Source of the DNA: Clavibacter michiganensis subsp. insidiosus
GTDB taxonomy: Bacteria; Actinomycetota; Actinomycetes; Actinomycetales; Microbacteriaceae
Length of the DNA stretch: 64,000 bases
Assembly (NCBI RefSeq): GCF_002240565.1
Contig: NZ_MZMO01000001.1
Location: forward strand, 1,426,001 to 1,490,000
Reading direction: 5' to 3'
The notes beneath the pieces were generated by a model. It saw only the letters and a program-made list of their open reading frames with translations, ran no database searches and had not been told where the DNA came from. Of this stretch, positions 40,161 to 48,169 are shown piece after piece. The translations under genes and the position numbers were made by a program. Each line of letters begins with the position of its first letter. Within the stretch, counting starts at the first letter, position 1.

Positions 40161-41531
40161 ATGCCCGACGCCCGGCCCCCGCTCCGCTTCGCCGCCTTCG
40201 TGATGAACACGGCCAGCCACATCCAGCACGGCCTGTGGCGGCACCCGGACGCGCGGCAGCACGAGTTCGACGACGTCGAGCTGTGGGTGGACCTCGCGAG
40301 GACCCTCGAGCGCGGCCGCTTCGACGCCATGTTCTTCGCCGACGTCGTCGGGCTCTACGGTCCGGGCGACGGCGCCTACGACGTCAACGCGCGCGAGGGC
40401 CTCCAGTTCCCCAGCAACGACCCGTCCGTGCTGATCTCCGCGCTCGCCGTGAGCACCGAGCACCTCGGCTTCGCGTTCACGAGCTCGGTGCTGCAGGCGC
40501 ACCCGTTCGACTTCGCGCGCAAGGTCTCGACGCTCGACCACATCACGAAGGGGCGCATCGCCTGGAACGTCGTCACGAGCGCGCTCGACGGCGCCGCCCG
40601 CAACTTCGGGCACGACGGCCTCGAGGACCACGACGCCCGCTACGCCTGGGCCGACGAGTACCTCGACGTCGTCTACAAGCTGTGGGAGGGGTCGTGGGAC
40701 GACGACGCGCTCCAGCGCGACAAGGAGCGCGGCGTGTTCTCGGACGCGTCGAAGATCCACCGCATCGACCACGAAGGACCGCGCTACAAGGTCGCCGGGC
40801 CGCACCTGTCGTCACCGTCGCCGCAGCGCACGCCCGTGCTCTTCCAGGCCGGATCCTCGCCCGTCGGCCGCCGCTTCGCCGCCCGGAACGCGGAGGCGCA
40901 GTTCATCCTGTCGTCGACGCCCGAGAAGACCCGCGCGCTCATCGAGGACACCCGGACGCTCGCCGTGGACGCCGGCCGCCGGGCCGACGACCTCTCCTTC
41001 TGGCTCGGGCTCTCCTTCATCACGGGCAGCACGGAGGAGGAGGCGAAGCGCAACGAGGCCGAGATCGACGAGCACCTCAGCGCCGACGGCTTCCTCCTGC
41101 ACTCCAACCTCGGCTTCGACCCGAAGACGGGCGAGCAGCTGGATCCGGCCACCCCGCTGTCGCAGGTCGAGACGCAGGCCGGGCAGAGCCACCTCGACTG
41201 GCTGCGCGAGGCGTCGCCCGACCGCGAGCCGACCATCGCCGACCTCGCCCGGCTCTCCGCGAAGCTGCGCGGCCGCGTCGTGGGCACGCCGGAGCAGATC
41301 GCCGACGTGCTCGCGGGATGGCGGGAGGCGGGCGTCGACGGGATCAACGTCATCAACTGGACCCTGCCCGGCAGCTACGAGGACTTCGTCGACCACGTCA
41401 CGCCCGTGCTCCAGGAGCGCGGCCTGCAGCAGAAGGAGTACGAGCCGGGGACGCTGCGGCACAAGCTGACCGGGCGCGACCGTCTGCCGGAGTCGCACCC
41501 GGCGGCGGCGTACCGGGTCGCGTTCTCGTGA
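40161..41531 (+). CDS. LLM-class flavin monooxygenase, NtaA/SnaA/DszA family
   Basis: A 456-residue FMNH2-dependent monooxygenase. FAAFVMNTASHIQHGLWRHP is the family N-terminus; FDAMFFADVVGLY, GRIAWNVVTSALDGAARNFG and PVLFQAGSSPVGRRFAARNA are the NtaA/SnaA/DszA signatures. Known substrates of the group are sulfones, nitrilotriacetate and similar. Coupled by a 4-base overlap to a DszC-like gene, so the two may act one after the other on an organosulfur compound. Start ATG 40161 with GAGAGGA upstream. Confidence 0.9.
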   Translation: MPDARPPLRFAAFVMNTASHIQHGLWRHPDARQHEFDDVELWVDLARTLERGRFDAMFFADVVGLYGPGDGAYDVNAREGLQFPSNDPSVLISALAVSTEHLGFAFTSSVLQAHPFDFARKVSTLDHITKGRIAWNVVTSALDGAARNFGHDGLEDHDARYAWADEYLDVVYKLWEGSWDDDALQRDKERGVFSDASKIHRIDHEGPRYKVAGPHLSSPSPQRTPVLFQAGSSPVGRRFAARNAEAQFILSSTPEKTRALIEDTRTLAVDAGRRADDLSFWLGLSFITGSTEEEAKRNEAEIDEHLSADGFLLHSNLGFDPKTGEQLDPATPLSQVETQAGQSHLDWLREASPDREPTIADLARLSAKLRGRVVGTPEQIADVLAGWREAGVDGINVINWTLPGSYEDFVDHVTPVLQERGLQQKEYEPGTLRHKLTGRDRLPESHPAAAYRVAFS

Positions 41532-42766
41532 CGGGGGCCGCGACGGGCACGTCGACCGCCGACCTTCGAGCCGAGTTCCTCCCGCTGTTCGACCGGATCC
41601 GCGACGGCGCCGTCGCCCGCGAGCGCGACCGGGAGCTCGCCCACGACGCCGTGGCGCTCCTCCGCGAAGCCCGCTTCGGGGCGATCCGGCTGCCCGTCGC
41701 GGACGGCGGGCGCGGCGCATCGCTGGCCCAGCTCGTCGAGCTCGTGGTCGAGCTGTCGGCCGCCGACGCGAACGTCGGGCACCTGCTGCGCGGCCACTTC
41801 GGCTACGTGGAGCTGGTGCTGCGCCGGCCGCCCGGGCCCGCGCGCGAGGAGTGGATCCGCCGCATCGCGTCCGGCACCATCGTCGGCAACGCCACGAGCG
41901 AGCAGACCGGCAACACGCTCGCCGACATCTCCACGACGCTCCAGGAGCGCGACGGCCGCTGGCTCCTCGACGGCACCAAGTACTACTCCACCGGCACGCT
42001 CTACTCCGACTGGATCTACCTCGCGGCCGGACGCGAGGCCGCCGACGGCGTCGAGCGGGTGACGCTCGCGATCCCCACCGACGCGCCGGGCGTCACCGCC
42101 GTCGACGACTGGGACGCGTTCGGGCAGACGCTCACGGCGAGCGGCACGACGACGTTCGCGGGCGTGGAGGTGGATCCGGCGACCGTCACCGCCTACCGCG
42201 AGGCGCCGCTGAGCCACATCCAGGCCTTCTACCAGCTGCACCTCGTGGCGGTGCTGGCGGGGATCGCGCAGGAGGTGGAGCGCGACGCGGTCGGCTACGT
42301 CCGGACGCGCACGCGCACCTACATCCACGCGAACGCCGCCCTGCCGCAGGACGACCCGCAGGTGCTCGACGTCGTCGGCCGGATCTCCACGGCCGCCTTC
42401 ACGGTGCGCGCCGCGACGCTCACGGCCGCGGCCCTGCTCGACGAGGCCGTCGCGACCGCGCCTCCGGGCGACGCCCTCGACCGGCCGACGCTCGACGCGG
42501 CGGAGAACGCCGTCTACCAGGCGCAGGTGCACGCGGTCGACCAGGTTCCCGCCGCCGCGACGCTGCTGTTCGAGGTCGGGGGAGCGTCCGCGACGTTCCG
42601 CGAGCGCGCGCTCGACCGGCACTGGCGGAACGCCCGCGTCGTCGCGAGCCACAACCCGGCGATCTACAAGGCCCGGGCGATCGGCGACCACGCGGTCGCC
42701 GGCCGTGGCCCGGTCGACGCGTGGGCGGCCTACGAGAAGGTGGGCGCGACGGCGTTCCCGCGCTGA
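41528..42766 (+). CDS. Acyl-CoA dehydrogenase-like monooxygenase (DszC/SfnB type)
   Basis: A 412-residue flavoprotein related to the enzyme at 18959-20296. LLREARFGAIRLPVADGG, SAADANVGHLLRGHFGYVE, LDGTKYYSTGTLYSDW, and near the C-terminus DRHWRNARVVASHNPAIYK match the DszC/SfnB group. GTG overlaps the stop of the LLM monooxygenase. The likely role is oxidation of a sulfur compound with externally supplied FMNH2, by inference from pairing. AT-rich foreign DNA begins a few bases after its stop. Confidence 0.87.
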   Translation: MTGAATGTSTADLRAEFLPLFDRIRDGAVARERDRELAHDAVALLREARFGAIRLPVADGGRGASLAQLVELVVELSAADANVGHLLRGHFGYVELVLRRPPGPAREEWIRRIASGTIVGNATSEQTGNTLADISTTLQERDGRWLLDGTKYYSTGTLYSDWIYLAAGREAADGVERVTLAIPTDAPGVTAVDDWDAFGQTLTASGTTTFAGVEVDPATVTAYREAPLSHIQAFYQLHLVAVLAGIAQEVERDAVGYVRTRTRTYIHANAALPQDDPQVLDVVGRISTAAFTVRAATLTAAALLDEAVATAPPGDALDRPTLDAAENAVYQAQVHAVDQVPAAATLLFEVGGASATFRERALDRHWRNARVVASHNPAIYKARAIGDHAVAGRGPVDAWAAYEKVGATAFPR

Positions 42767-43610
42767 CGACCTTTACTCACTGCGGCCGTATCAACCTGCA
42801 GGCCCCAGCCATGATGAATGCTCGTCTTTGCTACATGATGCGCAACGATACTCAGTGCCGGATCACAAGTTTTGGCCTGGAATACAATCACATATGGCGT
42901 CGACGTTGATACTCGGATTGCTGTGCCAGCGGGTGCCGATGGATGCTCGCTGTCTCCATACCGATACCTTGTCTCGGCCTCCAAACCAAAAGCGAAGACT
43001 GGAATGAGTCAGCCATCGACCTGTTGCCCATATTGCAAGACTGCTTTGCACTCGTTGGACTCGGCGCTCGTACTTTGTAGCCTTTCGTTCCCAAGCTTTG
43101 TCGTAGTTGATACCCTCGGCTCTCTGAGCGTGCATCCGTCGATGCAATACATTCCACTCCTGCTGTAGGACGAAGTGCCAGTTGAAAAGCCATTGCTTCG
43201 CCCAGCGACTGCGTCGAGGTTGCAGGAGCATGAGGTCAACAGATTCCTGGGTTGCCCAATTGATTGAGTGCATATCGTAGGCCTGCGGAGTGAGTGCATT
43301 CGGCGGGACTAAACGCATGAACGGGATAGGAGGGCCATCAGAAGAATACTCGTCTCCTATACCAAAAACGTATTGCAGCTTTTCCTTGGCCCAGCCCCTG
43401 CGGGCCGCGAGTCCACTGTCGCTTCTCGAAAATGCCCTTTGTAGCGCCGGGCCTAGTACGGCGCCGATAACCCCGGACAGGGCGCCGACCAAAATTATTA
43501 AGGATAACGGCTGGTCCGCTGATTCTTCCACTGGAGCTCCTCTAGGCCGTCATGTGCTCTATTGCAATGAGTAGCACAGGGAAAGCGAGTTGACTAGGGC
43601 CCAGTTTGGG
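42767..43610. other. AT-rich insertion with one gene
   Basis: Composition drops abruptly right after the monooxygenase stop and returns to high GC at about 43600. One minus-strand gene fills it. No repeats, tRNA or mobility gene are visible at either edge. Confidence 0.7.
42863..43531 (-). CDS. Membrane-anchored unknown protein
   Basis: A 222-residue protein. The GTG start at 43531 is supported by AGAGGAG ending 5 bases upstream. One N-terminal hydrophobic segment (LSLIILVGALSGVIGAVLGP, about 9-28) is followed by a basic, Trp- and Arg-rich soluble part (RRSRWAKQWLFNWHFVLQQ) probably in the cytoplasm. No recognised domain. The AT-rich codon use differs strongly from both neighbours, so it was probably acquired. 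Single-pass membrane proteins in such isolated inserts can be defence or bacteriocin-related; nothing in the sequence proves this. Confidence 0.7.
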   Translation of the reverse strand: MEESADQPLSLIILVGALSGVIGAVLGPALQRAFSRSDSGLAARRGWAKEKLQYVFGIGDEYSSDGPPIPFMRLVPPNALTPQAYDMHSINWATQESVDLMLLQPRRSRWAKQWLFNWHFVLQQEWNVLHRRMHAQRAEGINYDKAWERKATKYERRVQRVQSSLAIWATGRWLTHSSLRFWFGGRDKVSVWRQRASIGTRWHSNPSINVDAICDCIPGQNL

Positions 43611-43662
43611 ATGATGGAACTGCACCGAGGGTCGGGGCGGGTGGATTGACGACGCTAAAGAC

Positions 43663-43668
43663 TAGAAT
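43663..43668 (+). promoter_or_regulatory. Probable -10 element (TAGAAT)
   Basis: TAGAAT precedes a GTG at 43675 by 6 bases and the preferred ATG at 43723 by 54 bases. TTGACG at 43646-43651 is only 11 bases away, too close for a standard -35. Confidence 0.4.
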
Positions 43669-43722
43669 CTCGTCGTGCGAAGTGCCGATACAGGAAGCGG
43701 AAACCGCGGGACGAGGGGATCC

Positions 43723-44856
43723 ATGACGACGCACGCGCCCGGCCGACCGCAGCTGGACACGACGCCGCTGACCGGCCGCATCGACCGCGACGAACTCCGC
43801 CGGTCCCGCCGCGAGTTCAGCGCGCGCTTCCCCGTGCTCGTCTCGCCGCTGTTCCTGCTCGGCCGCGTCGCCCTGGGCATCCTCGCCGTGCTCGCGATCC
43901 CGCTCGGCGGGGTCCTGCTGCTCGCCGGCGGCCTCGGCGCGATCGTCACGGACGACCCGGAGACCCGCGGCGACGCCCTCGGCATGGCCATCTTCGCGAT
44001 CCCGCTCTTCGGGACCGGCGTCTTCTTCGCGTGGCGCCTGATCCGCACGCGCCGCCGCCGCAGCTCGGTCCGCTCCCACTACCGCCTCACCCGCTTCGGC
44101 CGCGTCAACGGCCTCAGCTACACGCCCGGGCCGGTCTCGGACGGGCACATGGGATCCGCCGGGCGCGGCATGTTCGTCACCCGCGTCATGCGGCCCCGCA
44201 CCGCGCGTCCCGTCGAGTTCGGCAACCACGAGCTGGAGCAGGGGTCGCGGTTCGACGGCATCACCCAGTACGGCGGCTACGCGATGAGCGGCCTCCGCCG
44301 CGAGCTGCCGCACATCCAGGTCATCTCGAACCGCACGCGCCTCCCCCGGGAGATGGCGCCGACCATCGACGTCGCCCGCGACCAGCGCCTCGAGCTCGAG
44401 GGCGACTTCGACCGCCACTACGAGCTGTACTGCGCGGCCGGCAGCGAGCGCGACGCCCTCTACCTCTTCACGCCCGACGTCCTCGCCCTGCTCATCGACC
44501 GGGTGCGGGGCCTCGACGTCGACGTCGTCGGCGACCGGCTGCTGCTCACCTCGTACGACGACGTCGTGACGCGCGATCCCGAGCGCCGGCGCGACGTGAT
44601 CGAGGCGACGACCGCGCTCGTCGCGAAGGTCGACCGGTGGGAGCGCTGGCGCGCCGATCCGATCGCGCGGCCGGAGGATCCGTCGGCGCTCGATGCGGTG
44701 CTCCACGCGGTGGGCCTGCCCGACGCGGGGCGCGCGTCCCGTCCGCGGCCGGTGCGGCGGCTCCGGATGACGCCGACGCTCGGCGGCGTCATCGCGGTCG
44801 GCCTGCCGCTGCTGCTGTTCGTCGTGGGGTGGATTGCCGTGCTCGTGTCCCCGTGA
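43723..44856 (+). CDS. Membrane protein of unknown function
   Basis: A 377-residue protein. Two membrane segments near the N-terminus (about 42-70 and 85-105) and one at the C-terminus (about 352-374) flank a large soluble domain with GNHELEQGSRFDGIT, GYAMSGLRRELPHIQVIS, HYELYCAAGSERDALYLFTPD and DVVGDRLLLTSY. It resembles other actinobacterial proteins of unknown function with this pattern. The start is ATG 43723 (GAGGGG upstream); an in-frame GTG at 43675 would add 16 residues and fit a leaderless message. Confidence 0.8.
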   Translation: MTTHAPGRPQLDTTPLTGRIDRDELRRSRREFSARFPVLVSPLFLLGRVALGILAVLAIPLGGVLLLAGGLGAIVTDDPETRGDALGMAIFAIPLFGTGVFFAWRLIRTRRRRSSVRSHYRLTRFGRVNGLSYTPGPVSDGHMGSAGRGMFVTRVMRPRTARPVEFGNHELEQGSRFDGITQYGGYAMSGLRRELPHIQVISNRTRLPREMAPTIDVARDQRLELEGDFDRHYELYCAAGSERDALYLFTPDVLALLIDRVRGLDVDVVGDRLLLTSYDDVVTRDPERRRDVIEATTALVAKVDRWERWRADPIARPEDPSALDAVLHAVGLPDAGRASRPRPVRRLRMTPTLGGVIAVGLPLLLFVVGWIAVLVSP

Positions 44857-44900
44857 CGGCGTGGAGGGGCCGCGCATGCGCCCCGCGTCAGACTGGGCGC

Positions 44901-45374
44901 ATGACCCCGAGCCCCGCGACCCGCCCCACCGCCGACCGCCGCATCGCCCCGGACGGCGGCCGCCGCTCGATCCCGCGCACGCTCGGCCGCATCCTGCTCG
45001 GCCTCGTGCTGATCATGGCCGGCACCGGGCACCTCACGGTCGCGCGCGAGTCGTTCCAGGCGCAGGTGCCGACGTGGCTGCCGATGGATCCCGACTTCGT
45101 GGTGGTCGCGTCGGGCGTCGTGGAGATCGTGCTCGGCCTCTCGCTCGTGCTCCTCGATCGCTGGCGCGTCTGGGTCGGCCTCGTGGTCGCGGCGTTCTTC
45201 GTCGCGATCTTCCCCGGCAACATCTCGCAGCTCGTCACCCGCACGCCGGCGTTCGGCCTGGAGACCGACGCCGCGCGCGCCATCCGCCTCGTCTTCCAGC
45301 CGCTCCTCGTGATCTGGGCGCTCTGGGCGACGGGCGCCTGGTCCGCGTGGCGGAACAGGCGCGCCCGCCGCTGA
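44901..45374 (+). CDS. DoxX-like membrane protein
   Basis: A 157-residue protein with four membrane segments (about 25-42, 67-85, 89-107 and 129-147). RILLGLVLIMAGTGHLT and the GVVEIVLGLSLVLL segment match the DoxX/DoxD-like group of small membrane proteins. ATG start with little upstream ribosome-site signal. Function unknown. Confidence 0.78.
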   Translation: MTPSPATRPTADRRIAPDGGRRSIPRTLGRILLGLVLIMAGTGHLTVARESFQAQVPTWLPMDPDFVVVASGVVEIVLGLSLVLLDRWRVWVGLVVAAFFVAIFPGNISQLVTRTPAFGLETDAARAIRLVFQPLLVIWALWATGAWSAWRNRRARR

Positions 45375-45425
45375 CCGGGGTCGAGCGGCGGGCGCGGGCG
45401 CTCCGACGGGAGCGGCGTCGGGTGC

Positions 45426-45665
45426 CTACAGGCTGAGCCGGACGCGGTGGACGGCGCGCTGCGCGGCGGCCGTGCGGTGCCCGATGCCGAACCAGGCGAT
45501 GGCGCCGAAGATCGGGAAGACCACGGCCGCCACGACCCAGAGGTCGCGCGCGAGACCGGCGAGCGCGCGGTCGCGGACGATCTGCAGCACCGCCGCCACG
45601 ACGAGCGCGACGTGGGCGATGGCGATCGGGGCGGCGACGGCCCCGGCGATGAGTGCATCGGACAT
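45426..45665 (-). CDS. Small membrane protein with PLDc_N-like segment
   Basis: A 79-residue protein with two hydrophobic helices (about 5-28 and 42-60). VFPIFGAIAWFGIGHR is the typical end of the phospholipase D N-terminal-like (PLDc_N) module, which often occurs alone in small actinobacterial proteins. No catalytic part. ATG 45665. Confidence 0.75.
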   Translation of the reverse strand: MSDALIAGAVAAPIAIAHVALVVAAVLQIVRDRALAGLARDLWVVAAVVFPIFGAIAWFGIGHRTAAAQRAVHRVRLSL

Positions 45666-45700
45666 GGTGGTGCCTCCTGTCGTGTGCGCGTCCGTCGAAC

Positions 45701-46838
45701 CTACGCGCGTGCCACCCCGACACGCGAGAGGAGGGCGGCCGTCGCGGCCTTCACGCCCGTCTCGATCGTGCCCCCATGGTGGGCGCGAACTGCGGCGTGT
45801 GGTTGCCGGGCGGCGGGGTCGCGCCGCCGAACGGCGACGCCTCGACGCCGCCGAACGCCCAGGAGACCGTCGGCACGCCGATCGCCTCGCCCAGGATCCC
45901 GAAGTCCTCGCTGCCCATGATGGGCGGCGACTCCTTGACCATGTCCTCGCCGAGCTGCGTGGTGAGCGCCGCCACCACGCCGCGCGTCGCCTCCGGATCG
46001 TTCCGGTTCAGCGGGAACGACACGATCTCCTCGATCTCGGGCTCCGAGGCCCCGCTCGCGGCGGCCTCGGCCCGGATGATCCGCCGCACGGACGCCAGCA
46101 CGCGCTCGCGCACGGCCGGGTCGAACGTGCGGATGCTGAGGCCCAGCGTCGCGTGCTCGGGGATGATGCTCTCCTTCGTGCCCGCCTGGAACGTGCCGAC
46201 GGTCACGACGGCGGCCTGCGGACCGATCTCGCGCGCGACCACCGTCTGCAGGCGCAGCACGATGGCGCTGGCGGCGACGATCGGGTCGATGGAGTTCTGC
46301 GGCGGCGACCCGTGGGCGCCGCGGCCCTTCACGGTCACGCGCCACGAGTCGCTCATGCTCATGAACGCGCCCTCGCGCGTCGCGACCACGCCGACGGGGA
46401 GCGGGACGACGTGCTGGCCGAGGATCACCTCGGGGCGCGGCGCGCGATCCCCGAGGCCGTCGGCGAGCATCGCGCGGGAGCCCTCGCCGGTCTCCTCGCC
46501 GGGCTGGAACACGAAGACGATCGTGCCGGCCCACGCGTCGCGGTTCGCGGCGAGCGCCTGCGCGGTCGTGAGCGCGGCGGCGACGTGGAAGTCGTGGCCG
46601 CAGCCGTGCGTGGTCGGCACCTCCGTGCCCGACGGGTCGATGCCCGTGTCGCGGCTGGCGTGCGCGAGGCCCGTCTCCTCGAGGATGGGGAGGCCGTCGG
46701 TGTCGGCGCGGAACGCGACCACCGGGCCGTCGTCGTTGCGGAGGATCCCGACGACGCCGGTGCCGCCGCAGCGGCTCGTCTCGGCGCCGATCGCCTCCAG
46801 GTACGCCTCGATCGAGCGGGCGTCGGCCGAGCGGGCGT
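45701..46838 (-). pseudogene. M20D-family amidohydrolase/peptidase, damaged at both ends
   Basis: The body matches M20D aminoacylases/amidohydrolases: GGTGVVGIL, FRADTDGLPI, HGCGHDFHVAA (metal ligands), QPGEETGEGS, RGAHGSPPQNSIDP and MGSEDFG. Two defects are visible. At the 5' side family similarity starts only at IEAYLEAIGAE, immediately after the stop of the sensor kinase gene; the usual first 40 or so residues are absent and the frame has no start except an ATG at 46902 within the kinase gene. At the 3' side the frame ends early after QFAPTMG; a one-base gain in the G run (C run 45771-45775 on the plus strand) restores GGTIETGVKAATAALL down to 45701, the normal family C-terminus. Either a true pseudogene or partly a sequencing error. 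Confidence 0.75.
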
Positions 46839-48169
46839 CACTCCGCGGGCTGCTCCGCCGGCAGGCGCAGCGCGACGCGGGCGCCGCCGCCCGGTGCCGC
46901 ATCCACGGTCGCGGATCCGCCGTGCGCCTCCGCGACCTCGCGCACGATGGCGAGGCCGAGCCCGGATCCGCCCGAGTCGCGGTCGCGCCCCTCGTCGAGG
47001 CGCACGAAGCGGTCGAGGACGCGCTCGCGTTCGGCCGCGGGGATCCCGCGCCCGTCGTCGTCGACCGTGAGCACGACGCCGTCGGAGCCCGCCGTCGTGG
47101 ACACGGTCACGGTCGTCGCCGCGTGCCGGGCGGCGTTCTCCACGAGGTCGCGGACGGCGAGCGCGAGGAGCCGGGCGTCGCCGGAGACGCGGCAGGCGGT
47201 GGTCCCCGATCCGTCGACCCGAACATCTGCCCGCCCGCGCAGCCGCGCGACCTCCTCGAGCGCGACGTCGTCGAGGTCCACGGGGCGGCGGTCGAGCGCC
47301 GCGCCGTGGTCGAGGCGGCTGAGCACGAGGAGCGCGTCGACGAGGTCCTGCTGCCGCCCGCCCTCGGCGAGCACGACGTCGGCGAGCTCGGCGAGGCTCG
47401 TCCGGTCGGGGTGGATGCGGGCGAGCTCGGCGGGCTGCCGCACGGTCGCGAGCGGGGAGCGGAGCTCGTGCGACGCGTCGGAGACGAAGCGCCGCTGTGC
47501 CGTGCGGGCCGCCTCGAGGTGGGCGAGCATGCCGTTGAGGGTGCGCGCGAGCCGGTCGACCTCGTCACCCGTCCCGGGCTCGTCGATGCGCGCGTCGCCC
47601 GCCGCGGAGCCGATGGCCTGGGCGTCGCGGCGGATCCGCTCCACCGGTCGCAGCGCACGACCCACGACGATCCACGCCAGCAGCGCCACGAGCGCGACGA
47701 CGACGGGCACGGCCACGAGGAGCAACCGCACGACCGCCGCGACCGCCTCGTCGGCCTCCTCGAGGGACGCCGCGACGACGACGGTCACGCCGCCCGCGTC
47801 CTCGACCTCGCCCGCGACCACGAGCCGCCGCTCCCCGTCGACGACGACGTCGTCGGCCCGGTCGTCGACGTACAGGGGCGGGCCGTCGGCGTCATCGCCG
47901 TGCGCGATCACGCGGCCGTCGCCGTCGAGCACCTGCACGAGGTCGTCGTCGCCGAGGCCCGTCACCGCCTGCGGACCGCCCGCGGCGACCGCATCGGCGA
48001 CGGTCTCGAGCGTGCGCCCGGCGGCCTCGCGCACGCCGTCCTCGAGCGAGGCCCGCAGCACCACCGCGAACGCGACCGCCCCGAGCGCCCCGAGCACGAG
48101 CGCGATGAGGGCGACCGCGGTCGTCGCCCGCACGCGGAGCGAGCGGCGTCGCCGGCCCGGCTCACGCAT
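46838..48169 (-). CDS. Two-component sensor histidine kinase
   Basis: A 443-residue HK of the OmpR-partner type. TM1 (about 14-36), an extracytoplasmic sensor (about 37-145), TM2 (about 147-170), HAMP (about 170-225), phospho-acceptor His in SDASHELRSP (about 231), N box LVENAARHA, G1 DDDGRGIP and G2 GGSGLGLAIV. The sensed signal is unknown. Overlaps the response-regulator DNA-binding part upstream by 8 bases, as normal RR-HK pairs do, but its receiver partner is missing (see the ThrE chimera). Confidence 0.93.
   Translation of the reverse strand: MREPGRRRRSLRVRATTAVALIALVLGALGAVAFAVVLRASLEDGVREAAGRTLETVADAVAAGGPQAVTGLGDDDLVQVLDGDGRVIAHGDDADGPPLYVDDRADDVVVDGERRLVVAGEVEDAGGVTVVVAASLEEADEAVAAVVRLLLVAVPVVVALVALLAWIVVGRALRPVERIRRDAQAIGSAAGDARIDEPGTGDEVDRLARTLNGMLAHLEAARTAQRRFVSDASHELRSPLATVRQPAELARIHPDRTSLAELADVVLAEGGRQQDLVDALLVLSRLDHGAALDRRPVDLDDVALEEVARLRGRADVRVDGSGTTACRVSGDARLLALAVRDLVENAARHAATTVTVSTTAGSDGVVLTVDDDGRGIPAAERERVLDRFVRLDEGRDRDSGGSGLGLAIVREVAEAHGGSATVDAAPGGGARVALRLPAEQPAE

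Noticed and set aside
43594..44877. Minus-strand frame of 427 codons opposite the membrane protein gene
   Set aside because: His/Arg/Gly-rich shadow; the plus-strand frame has membrane helices and a better start.
46425..46841. GTG at 46841 overlapping the kinase stop as start of the M20 gene
   Set aside because: That GTG opens a different frame whose product is Arg/Ala/Thr-rich and lacks all M20 motifs.
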